From Stigonema ocellatum SAG 48.90 = DSM 106950 (lineage in GTDB: Bacteria > Cyanobacteriota > Cyanobacteriia > Cyanobacteriales > Nostocaceae): a stretch of 64,000 nucleotides of DNA. The notes beneath the pieces are model-generated. The model did not search any database. It worked only from the letters and a program-made list of their open reading frames with translations, and had not been told where the DNA came from. How positions within the stretch are numbered: the stretch's first letter is position 1; each line of letters begins with the position of its first letter. Positions 35,124-42,295 of the stretch are shown here, piece after piece. The stretch spans positions 1 to 64,000 of the forward strand of contig JADQBA010000010.1 in assembly GCA_016903675.1 (NCBI GenBank), written 5' to 3'. The position numbers and the translations under genes are program-made.

Positions 35124-35951
35124 ATGAAAAAGATTTTGACAATTTTATCGGAGTTCGGCTATTGGGGTGAGGAACTACTAGGTCCCTTGGAAACCTTTGA
35201 TGCCGCAGGGTATCAGGTTGACTTTGCCACTCCCACAGGAAAAAGACCAGTAGCGCTCCCTCCGAGCATGGATGCTACTTTTGTCGATCCACCTTTGGGT
35301 CGTACAGTTGTGTCAGAGGAGATGGCTCAGAAGGTCAAGCAGCTGGAAGATCCTAAGAATCCACGGCTAGACAATCCCATCATTTTGTCACAATGGTTCC
35401 CTGATCGGCCTTACTGGAGTGCTGAGAAATTTCTGCGGGAAATGGAAGCCTACAACAATGCGGTTGACGAAGCGCAGAAGGATTTGCAACAATACGATGC
35501 ACTCCTGATAGTGGGTGGTAGTGGACCTATAGTTGATTTGGCGAATAACCATCGGGTTCACGACCTCATCCTCGGCTTTTACAAGTTGGGCAAACCCATT
35601 GGCGCAGAATGCTACGGTGTTACTTGTCTTGCCTTTGCTCGCGACTTGGCAGACCGCAAGAGTATTATCTGGGGTAAGCACGTCACAGGTCATTGCAAGG
35701 AATATGATTACAAAGATGGAACTGGATTTGTAGGGTCTGACATTAATATGGGTCCGCCCCCCTATCCTCTGGAGTACATTCTCCGTGATGCCACAGGTCC
35801 AGACGGGGGATACCATGGCAATTTTGGTAAAGAAATCTCCGTGATTGTTGACTATCCGTTTATCACGGGTCGATCTACCGCAGACTCTTATACGACTGGT
35901 CAAAAGTTAGTGGAAGTCTTGGAGAAAGGACTGAAGCGTTACGGGTGGTGA
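35124..35951 (+). CDS. DJ-1/PfpI family protein (2), Hsp31-like size
   Basis: 275 residues. Starts KKILTILSEFGYWGEELLGP, with the elbow GAECYGVTCLAFARDL carrying the candidate nucleophile Cys (~residue 172). Large loops (PYWSAEKFLREMEAYNNAVD and a C-terminal PFITGRSTADSYTTGQKLVE) are typical of the longer ThiJ/PfpI proteins that bind and clear dicarbonyls. The residue after the Cys is Tyr, not the His of the first paralogue, so the two have diverged and may act on different substrates. The gene is separated by 37 bp from the first DJ-1 gene and 121 bp from the ThDP gene. Confidence 0.85.
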   Translation: MKKILTILSEFGYWGEELLGPLETFDAAGYQVDFATPTGKRPVALPPSMDATFVDPPLGRTVVSEEMAQKVKQLEDPKNPRLDNPIILSQWFPDRPYWSAEKFLREMEAYNNAVDEAQKDLQQYDALLIVGGSGPIVDLANNHRVHDLILGFYKLGKPIGAECYGVTCLAFARDLADRKSIIWGKHVTGHCKEYDYKDGTGFVGSDINMGPPPYPLEYILRDATGPDGGYHGNFGKEISVIVDYPFITGRSTADSYTTGQKLVEVLEKGLKRYGW

Positions 35952-36072
35952 AGAAGGGGTGTAAGGGTGTAGGGGATTGACTCGAATTTTTTGTTGTCAC
36001 ACCCTACCCAGGCATCCAAAAGGTACGAGCACCATTATTTATTTACGGATTATGCCTAAGGAAGCGGAAGTT

Positions 36073-37785
36073 ATGGCTAATAATAGAAGTGGTCGCTTTG
36101 CGATTATTGAACAACTTCTCGCGGATGGTATACGTTACATGTTTGGCAACCCTGGCACAGTCGAGCAGGGGTTCCTAGACACGTTAAAAGACTATTACCC
36201 GGAATTTGAATATATCTTCGCACTGCAAGAAACAATAGCGGTGGGCACAGCTGATGGCTATGCCCGCGCCACCAAGAAGCCCACCATCGTGCAACTCCAC
36301 AGCGGAGTTGGTTTGGGTAATGGGGTTGGGATGATTTACCAAGCCATGCGCGGTCATGCGCCGTTGGTGGTACTCGCTGGCGAGGCTGGTATCGAATACG
36401 ATGCCATGGATGCCCAAATGGCTGCCGATCTTGTGAGTATAGCAAAGCCTGTCACCAAATGGGCAACTCGTGTCACCCATCCCTCTTCTCTGTTGCGCGT
36501 GCTGCGCCGAGCCATCAAAATAGCTGCCACGGCCCCGATGGGACCAGTGTTTGTCAGCCTACCGATGGATATACTGGACGCTCCTAATGACGAAGAGGTC
36601 TTTCCAACTTCAATTCCTGTGACACGGGTTTCCCCCGAACTCGATGAACTTGCAAAGGCTGCTGCCTTGCTAGCGGCTGCTCAGCACCCGCTGATCATTG
36701 TGGGCGATGGTGTGGCTTTTTCCGATGCACAGGCTGAATTGACCCGTGTGGCAGAACTCACGGGTGCGCAAGTCTGGGGAGCAGACTCATCAGAACCGAA
36801 TATGAGCGCCACCCATCCTCTGTTTGGAGGGCTGCTAGGTCATATGTTTGGGGATGATAGCCGCCGCATCACGTCGCAAGCAGATGTGATTTTGATTACC
36901 GGAACCTACGTTTTTCCGGAGGTATTTCCTGCCCTGTCCGGCGTTTTTGCCCCGGAAGCAAAAGTGATTCACATTGACCTGAATACCTATGAAATAGCGA
37001 AGAACTTTCCGGTGGATCTCGGGCTGCTTGGCGATCCGAAAACCACGCTCGCCAAGCTGACCGCTGTGCTGGAAACAGCCACGACGCCCGAACAGAAGAA
37101 AGCGGCAAACCAAAGGGTTGCCCAGATATCTGAGGGCTATAAGCGAAAATTGGCTACTCAACTTGATGCTGATAAGGCGGTTCGCGACTCAGTGCCGTTG
37201 CATATGACTCGTTTTTCTGAGGAACTAGCTGCCCATCTGCCGCCAGATGCAATCATTTTCGATGAAGCGATTACTAATTCTCCTGAGTTGTGTCGATATA
37301 TACCACCGAAAATGCTGGGACACTATTTCCAGACGCGAGGTGGCTCGTTAGGTGTTGGCATTCCTGGTGCAATTGGTGTCAAACTGGCTAATCCAAATAA
37401 AACCGTGGTTGGTTTCACGGGTGATGGAGGCAGCATGTACACTATCCAGGCGCTCTGGACTGCTGCACACCACAATATCGATGCCAAATTCGTCATATGC
37501 AATAATCACAGCTATCAAATACTGAAGCTCAACATTCTGCAGTATTGGCGCGAACGTCAAATACCAGAACACGACTATCCATCTTCTTTCAATCTGTGCA
37601 ACCCAGAAATCGATTTCGCTGAGTTAGCGCAGGCTATGGGGGTTCAGGCTATTCGGGTTGAGAAGCCAGACCAGATCGGTCCAGCTATTCAGAAAGCATT
37701 GGATCACAACGGACCTTTTCTAATTGACTTGCGGCTCACAAACGAAATTGTGGGCACAAAGATTGGCGTCAAGTGTGGTCAGTAA
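36073..37785 (+). CDS. ThDP-dependent decarboxylase, benzoylformate-decarboxylase-like
   Basis: 570 residues from the ATG at 36073; an ATG at 36052 and a TTG at 35977 are alternatives, but AAGGAAG sits well for 36073. Three-domain ThDP enzyme: the N-terminal pyrimidine domain with the cofactor-activating Glu (FALQETIAVGTADGYARA, ~residue 49), a central Rossmann domain (PLIIVGDGVAFSD), and a C-terminal pyrophosphate domain with GDG-x-NN (GFTGDGGSMYTIQALWTAAH ... ICNN). Sequence style matches benzoylformate/2-oxoacid decarboxylases rather than acetolactate synthase, so the likely reaction is 2-oxoacid to aldehyde plus CO2 or an acyloin. It sits among DJ-1, SnoaL and VOC genes; an aldehyde dehydrogenase is elsewhere in the same island. 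Confidence 0.85.
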   Translation: MANNRSGRFAIIEQLLADGIRYMFGNPGTVEQGFLDTLKDYYPEFEYIFALQETIAVGTADGYARATKKPTIVQLHSGVGLGNGVGMIYQAMRGHAPLVVLAGEAGIEYDAMDAQMAADLVSIAKPVTKWATRVTHPSSLLRVLRRAIKIAATAPMGPVFVSLPMDILDAPNDEEVFPTSIPVTRVSPELDELAKAAALLAAAQHPLIIVGDGVAFSDAQAELTRVAELTGAQVWGADSSEPNMSATHPLFGGLLGHMFGDDSRRITSQADVILITGTYVFPEVFPALSGVFAPEAKVIHIDLNTYEIAKNFPVDLGLLGDPKTTLAKLTAVLETATTPEQKKAANQRVAQISEGYKRKLATQLDADKAVRDSVPLHMTRFSEELAAHLPPDAIIFDEAITNSPELCRYIPPKMLGHYFQTRGGSLGVGIPGAIGVKLANPNKTVVGFTGDGGSMYTIQALWTAAHHNIDAKFVICNNHSYQILKLNILQYWRERQIPEHDYPSSFNLCNPEIDFAELAQAMGVQAIRVEKPDQIGPAIQKALDHNGPFLIDLRLTNEIVGTKIGVKCGQ

Positions 37786-37823
37786 TAGACAAAAATATTC
37801 ACCAATTAAAAGAGAGAAAAACA

Positions 37824-38273
37824 ATGGCAGTAACTAATCTCAAGTCTTTGACTGAAGCTGAAGTACAGCAACTGGCAACAGACTGGTATTTGAAACTAGA
37901 TGTTCATGCTCCACTTGAGGATTATGTTCCCTTCCTTGCTGAAGAAGGTCTAGAAATGCGCTTTCCTGAGGCTACGGTTTACGGTTTTGAGGGATTTAAA
38001 GGTTGGTACGAGCGTGTTATCGGTATTTTCTTTGATGAGGTACACACCTTAAAGCAAGTAAATTCTACCTTCTCAGGTGATCTGGTAGATGTGAAGGTCA
38101 TTGTCAAATGGGAAGCTAGCGTGTGGAACCCACCTGCAGCCAAAAGTGCACGGATTGTTTTGGATGCTTATCAAACCTGGGTTGTGAAGCGATCGCCCAA
38201 TACAGGCAAGCCAGTGATTACCACCTACATTGTCGATTCCATCGATTACTATGAAGGATCTGCCCGACTTTAA
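37824..38273 (+). CDS. SnoaL/NTF2-like protein (1)
   Basis: 149 residues from the ATG at 37824 with an AGAGAG ribosome binding site; a longer frame overlapping the ThDP gene is less likely. The alpha+beta cone fold of the NTF2/SnoaL superfamily is suggested by the pattern ATDWYLKLDVHAPLEDYVPF, MRFPEATVYGFEGFKGWYER and a final long beta hairpin (ITTYIVDSIDYYEG). Such proteins are small isomerases, cyclases or ligand-binding subunits. It is the first of three relatives in a row, 38 bp after the ThDP gene. No specific catalytic residues can be assigned. Confidence 0.75.
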   Translation: MAVTNLKSLTEAEVQQLATDWYLKLDVHAPLEDYVPFLAEEGLEMRFPEATVYGFEGFKGWYERVIGIFFDEVHTLKQVNSTFSGDLVDVKVIVKWEASVWNPPAAKSARIVLDAYQTWVVKRSPNTGKPVITTYIVDSIDYYEGSARL

Positions 38274-38428
38274 GATTGCAGATATTACTCGGCAATAAAG
38301 TTTCGGGGCGCACATGACCACTGAGATAGAAACTATTCAGTAAAAGTGGTCTGTGCATTTCTGAACTTTGCTCGCTTAGCAAAACCTTAGTGACGACGAA
38401 TACTCAACTTTACAAAGGAGATAGAGAA

Positions 38429-38797
38429 GTGACAACTTCAACAGTTTCACCCGGACGCCAATTTTTCGACACACATATAGAGACGATTATGGCGGGAAAA
38501 ATTGATGATATGGTAGATAGAGATTACGCTGAAAATGCTGTTTTAATAACCTTTTTCAATGGCTTTCAAACACCTCCACCTCTCACAATTGTAGGTCGGA
38601 AAAATATCAAAACTTTTTTTCACGACTACCTAAAAACAATCGGATATATTGATATCAAGTCTCTCGATTTTACTGAAGCTGAAGGTGCTATTTTTTTCCA
38701 AGCAAAATTCAACTGCAATCTTGGTCAAGTCTCAGTTGGAGATGCCTGGACTATGCGTGATGGTCAAATTGCTTATCACTTTGGTTTTTGGAATTAG
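38429..38797 (+). CDS. SnoaL/NTF2-like protein (2)
   Basis: 122 residues from a GTG at 38429, which has an AAAGGAG site 8 bp upstream; a GTG at 38390 would add 13 residues that precede that site. NTF2-like pattern: FFDTHIETIMAGKIDDMVDR, ENAVLITFFNGF, then NIKTFFHDYLKTIGYIDIKS and a terminal SVGDAWTMRDGQIAYHFGFW, the usual D-x-W-x-x-x-x-G-K-I-x-x-x-x-G hairpin. Similar small proteins act as polyketide cyclases or dehydratases. Part of the DJ-1/ThDP series. Confidence 0.75.
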   Translation: MTTSTVSPGRQFFDTHIETIMAGKIDDMVDRDYAENAVLITFFNGFQTPPPLTIVGRKNIKTFFHDYLKTIGYIDIKSLDFTEAEGAIFFQAKFNCNLGQVSVGDAWTMRDGQIAYHFGFWN

Positions 38798-38954
38798 ACC
38801 ATCCTGTAGTCTATCACTGAAACTTCCTTAAGTCCTACTCTCGAACCGTCAGAAGATTACCTATTCAGAAAGGCTTGAAACTATCACGTGTAGCTCTTTT
38901 TTATTAGGTATTCTTTGAATGGTAAAGGAGAAATATCTTGCAAAAAGGATTACT

Positions 38955-39776
38955 ATGAAAACTCCGCTCGAACAACTACAGGTGTCTCCAATGAGCAAGC
39001 TCTATAAAGAGCATATTGGTTTCATCAAGGCGAAGAATGTGGAAGGTCTCCTGAATCAGTATGCTGAAGACCTCCTGCTCATTAGCACCCTGACCGAAGA
39101 TCGCCAGCCGCTTTATATACGCGGACGGCAAGCACTCAAAGAGTTCTTTGAAAGTCGCATCTTCAGTTTAGAAGATATTGAAAGCACCCTGAATCAGTGG
39201 GCCGAAACCGAGAACACGCTCATGATGGTGGAGGAAATCAAAACCACCAGCAAGACTGGTGAGGTCGGCAATGTCGAGTTCTACGATAACTGGTTTTTGC
39301 AAAATGGAAAAATCGCTATCCATTTTGCTGGCGTGATTCGGTATCCGGATGGAACCTATGCAAATGGAGGAGCAGTAAAAGGAGAAGCACCCACATCTCC
39401 AATAGGCAAACTCTACAAAGAGCATATTGGTTTCATCAAAGCCAAAAACGTCGCAGGCCTCCTCAACCAGTATACTGAAGATGTCCTGCTCATCAGCACC
39501 CTGACCGAAAATCGCAAGCCGCTCTACGTGCGTGGTCGTCAAGCGCTTAAAGAGTTCTTTGAAAGTCGCATCTTCAGTCTCGAAGATTTTGAGGTCAAGC
39601 TTGATCAGTGGGCGGAAACTGAAAACACGCTCATGATGGTGGAAAGTCTCAAAACCAAAAGCGTCAATGGCGATGTTGGCGAGGTGAGTTTCTACGATAA
39701 CTGGGTGCTGCGCGATGGAAAAATCGCCGTTCACTTTGCTGGTGTAGTTCAGTACCCTGATGGGTCTTACGCATAA
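38955..39776 (+). CDS. Tandem-duplicated SnoaL/NTF2-like protein
   Basis: 273 residues from the ATG at 38955 with AAAAGGA upstream. It is two nearly identical NTF2-like domains of ~125 residues: both contain KLYKEHIGFIKAKNV, LLISTLTE, GRQALKEFFESRIFSLED, WAETENTLMMVE and DGKIAVHFAGV-type strands. The two halves (about 38995-39370 and 39400-39775) are also close at the DNA level, so the duplication is recent. NTF2-like proteins normally dimerise, so this is a covalent dimer. Four such domains in three adjacent genes point to a shared ligand. Function is otherwise unknown. Confidence 0.82.
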   Translation: MKTPLEQLQVSPMSKLYKEHIGFIKAKNVEGLLNQYAEDLLLISTLTEDRQPLYIRGRQALKEFFESRIFSLEDIESTLNQWAETENTLMMVEEIKTTSKTGEVGNVEFYDNWFLQNGKIAIHFAGVIRYPDGTYANGGAVKGEAPTSPIGKLYKEHIGFIKAKNVAGLLNQYTEDVLLISTLTENRKPLYVRGRQALKEFFESRIFSLEDFEVKLDQWAETENTLMMVESLKTKSVNGDVGEVSFYDNWVLRDGKIAVHFAGVVQYPDGSYA

Positions 39777-39813
39777 ATCAGTTAACTTTGTAGTTCCAAG
39801 AAGGCGCGAAGTC

Positions 39814-40251
39814 ATGGCTTTGCTAAAAGTTTCTCAGATGGCAATCAGCTGCAAAGATCCAATTGCAACTGAAAAGTTCTACACGAAATATTTCGGCTTT
39901 CAGCGTGCACGGGTCGCACCAATTGGCAATAATGAGCAGATTGTCTTTCTCAAGTTAGGCGACATGTACCTTGAACTTTTCCAAGGGAAGGGAGAAACCC
40001 CAGTCCCTGTTGCCGATAAAGATGGACCAACGTATCCAGCTTGGCGTCATTTTGGTTTCCAAGTCGATGATGTTGATGCTAAACTGGCTGAGATGGGTAA
40101 TGATGCAAAAATTACCCTCGGTCCACTCAACTTTGATAGCTTTATTCCGGGGTGGCGCACAGTCTGGATATCGGATCCAAATGGCAATATCGTTGAGATA
40201 AGCCAGGGTTACGTTGATCAGGATAATCCACCGCCTTTGGTAGCAGATTGA
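39814..40251 (+). CDS. VOC (glyoxalase/bleomycin-resistance/dioxygenase) family protein
   Basis: 145 residues from the ATG at 39814. Two beta-alpha-beta-beta-beta modules typical of the vicinal oxygen chelate fold: VSQMAISCKDPIATEKFYTK starts the first, with FLKLGDMYLELFQG its metal-side strand, and WRHFGFQVDDVDAKLAEM starts the second, with WISDPNGNIVEISQG ending it. Candidate metal ligands are a Glu in each half (LELF, VEIS) and a His (RHFGF). Methylglyoxal or a related dicarbonyl is a possible substrate given the DJ-1 neighbours, but VOC proteins are functionally diverse. Last gene of the DJ-1/ThDP series. Confidence 0.85.
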   Translation: MALLKVSQMAISCKDPIATEKFYTKYFGFQRARVAPIGNNEQIVFLKLGDMYLELFQGKGETPVPVADKDGPTYPAWRHFGFQVDDVDAKLAEMGNDAKITLGPLNFDSFIPGWRTVWISDPNGNIVEISQGYVDQDNPPPLVAD

Positions 40252-40553
40252 GGTTACTTTCAACTTAACTCCTATGAGGTTTGATTATTAAGAACAAATT
40301 CAAAAATAGTTGACATTATCAACACAATAATCAGCTTCTAAACTCATATCTTGCATCACCACCTTGTTGCGAAAATCGAAGCCGAAAAAGCCTATTATTT
40401 CGTATGGTGGGCACTGCCCACCAGCCTTTATTGAGAAGGTGAAAGCTCTCAGTAAAGGTACTAATGTCACCTGATTTTTTCAAAAAAAATCAAAATAGGC
40501 GTTAAGTTGACAATAACTTCTGCACCACTTAGCTGATCAGCAGAAAGAAACTC
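40252..40553. other. Intergenic region with a GGTGGGC hairpin
   Basis: 302 bp. The only clear structure is GGTGGGC / GCCCACC with a 3-nt loop at 40406-40422, a compact hairpin of a type often seen as a dispersed repeat in cyanobacteria. It could end the VOC transcript, but it is 150 bp from the stop and lacks a T-run. No CGAAA-box was found before the aquaporin gene. Confidence 0.5.
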
Positions 40554-41354
40554 ATGAATACGACTACAAGTTGGAAAACCCTAAACTGGTCTGAATATGG
40601 TGCAGAACTACTAGGGACTGCATTCAATCTCTTGGTTGGATTCAGTATAATTACCTTTGATTTTGGCAAGGGCTTGCCTATGGAGCGTCTCATCCCCGCA
40701 GAGAGTCCTCGGCTACTCATTAATGGTTTAATCTTTGCTGGGAGTGGGGCAATCTTTGCCATTTCGCCATTGGGGAAACTGAGTGGTGCTCACCTCAACC
40801 CCTGCTTGTCGCTGGCATTCTGGTTGCAAGGCAAGATGCATAAACGTGACCTTTTTGGATACATTATTGGTCAATTCCTGGGTGCAATTCTTGGCACATT
40901 TCTGGCAGTATTTTTGTGGGGAAAGTACTTTGTCAGCGTCAATTATTGCATGACCTTGCCTGGAAAAGGGTATCCACTGTGGTATGCATTTCTGGCTGAA
41001 GTTTTCATGACCTTTCTGTTGGTACTGTCCATCTTTATCTTCTTAAGTCATCAGCGGCTTCTGCGCTGGACACCTGTGATGGTCTGGCTTCTAGTGGCCA
41101 CCATGGTCTGGTTGGGAGCACCCATTTCCGGCACTAGTCTGAATACAGCACGCAGTGTGGGACCAGCTTTATCCTCATGGTTTTGGCAAGACCAGTGGCT
41201 TTATTTTATGGCGCCAATACTGGGGGCATTGGTTGCTGTAGGAGTCTTTCGATTGATAGCTATGGGTGAACGCGAAGTTCTGACAGGCAAACTATTTCAC
41301 GTTCCCAATTACCGTTGCATTTTCAAAAACGTTAAAGTGCCACATCTTAAATAA
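40554..41354 (+). CDS. MIP/aquaporin-like channel with atypical NPA boxes
   Basis: 266 residues, six membrane segments with an internal pseudo-repeat. Major intrinsic proteins conduct water, glycerol or small neutral solutes through a pore lined by two Asn-Pro-Ala boxes. Here the first box reads SGAHLNPCLSLAFW (NPC) and the second SGTSLNTARSVGPAL (NTA, followed by the conserved Arg). Both boxes are thus altered at one position, which should change pore geometry. The N-terminal half also carries AELLGTAFNLLVGFS and AGSGAIFAISPLGKLSG. The gene stands between the carbonyl series and the SDR/GH63 genes. The exact solute cannot be predicted. Confidence 0.85.
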   Translation: MNTTTSWKTLNWSEYGAELLGTAFNLLVGFSIITFDFGKGLPMERLIPAESPRLLINGLIFAGSGAIFAISPLGKLSGAHLNPCLSLAFWLQGKMHKRDLFGYIIGQFLGAILGTFLAVFLWGKYFVSVNYCMTLPGKGYPLWYAFLAEVFMTFLLVLSIFIFLSHQRLLRWTPVMVWLLVATMVWLGAPISGTSLNTARSVGPALSSWFWQDQWLYFMAPILGALVAVGVFRLIAMGEREVLTGKLFHVPNYRCIFKNVKVPHLK

Positions 41355-41464
41355 GCTGTAAGCTCATCAGCCCATCTGTTGCATCTTTAGGTAGGGGTCA
41401 GCATTCAGGAGGCTTCAAGATTGCTGACTCTTGACTCTCTTAGCCAACAATAAGGAGAAAAACA

Positions 41465-42238
41465 ATGAAGAAACTCGAAGGTAAGGTAGCTTTAGTAACT
41501 GGTAGCAGCGGCGGAATTGGTCAAGCCATTGCTCTACGCCTTGCATCCGAAGGTGCAGATGTTGTGATCGACTATCGCTCTCATCCCGAAGGGGCTCAAG
41601 AAACCCTATCCAAAGTGGAAGCCGCTGGAGCCAAAGGCTTGACTGTTAAAGCTGACTTAAGTATAATAAGCGACATCAATCAGCTTATAGTTCAGGGCAT
41701 TCAACACTTTGGCAAGCTAGACATTCTTGTGAACAATGCTGGTATCGACGGCAAGAATGCTGACTTCTGGAACATCACTGAAGCCGACTTTGACGCAGTG
41801 CTTAATCTCAACCTCAGAGGCACATTTTTCGCCACTCAAGCGATGGTGCAGCACTTAATCGAAACCAAGCGCACTGGCAAGATTATCAATATCAGTTCTA
41901 CCCACGAGGAAATGGCGTTTCCCCACTTCACTTCCTACTGTGCCAGCAAGGGCGGTGTCAAGATGATGATGCGCAACTTAGCAGTTGAACTCGGTCCATT
42001 GGGAATCACCATCAACAACGTGGCTCCAGGAGCAATTGAGACACCGATTAATACTAAGCTATTAAATGACCCCGAAAAGTTGGCAGGGGTGCTGAAAAAC
42101 ATTCCTCTAGGTCGCCTCGGCAAGCCGGAGGATATCGCTCCCATTGTTGCTTTCTTAGCATCATCTGATGCTGATTATATCACAGGCGCAACCTTCTATG
42201 TAGATGGGGGGCTAAGCCGAAACTATCACGAGCAGTAG
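41465..42238 (+). CDS. Short-chain dehydrogenase (glucose 1-dehydrogenase-like)
   Basis: 257 residues, AAGGAG ribosome binding site before the ATG at 41465. TGSSGGIGQAIALRL cofactor motif (residues 12-26), NNAGIDG (~88), active-site Ser in NISSTHEEM (~142), YCASKGG (~158) and the C-terminal YITGATFYVDGGLS typical of the glucose 1-dehydrogenase/3-oxoacyl reductase group. An aldose such as glucose is a reasonable substrate, since the next gene encodes a glucosidase-type enzyme 57 bp downstream. This is an inference from context. Confidence 0.88.
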   Translation: MKKLEGKVALVTGSSGGIGQAIALRLASEGADVVIDYRSHPEGAQETLSKVEAAGAKGLTVKADLSIISDINQLIVQGIQHFGKLDILVNNAGIDGKNADFWNITEADFDAVLNLNLRGTFFATQAMVQHLIETKRTGKIINISSTHEEMAFPHFTSYCASKGGVKMMMRNLAVELGPLGITINNVAPGAIETPINTKLLNDPEKLAGVLKNIPLGRLGKPEDIAPIVAFLASSDADYITGATFYVDGGLSRNYHEQ

Positions 42239-42295
42239 GGCAATTCATGTCCCCTCTACCGTTCAGCAGAAGTGACACCAAAATCCAAAATCATT

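Noticed and set aside
38390..38428. Upstream GTG start for the second SnoaL-like gene
   Set aside because: A strong AAAGGAG site lies between this GTG and the GTG at 38429, favouring the latter.
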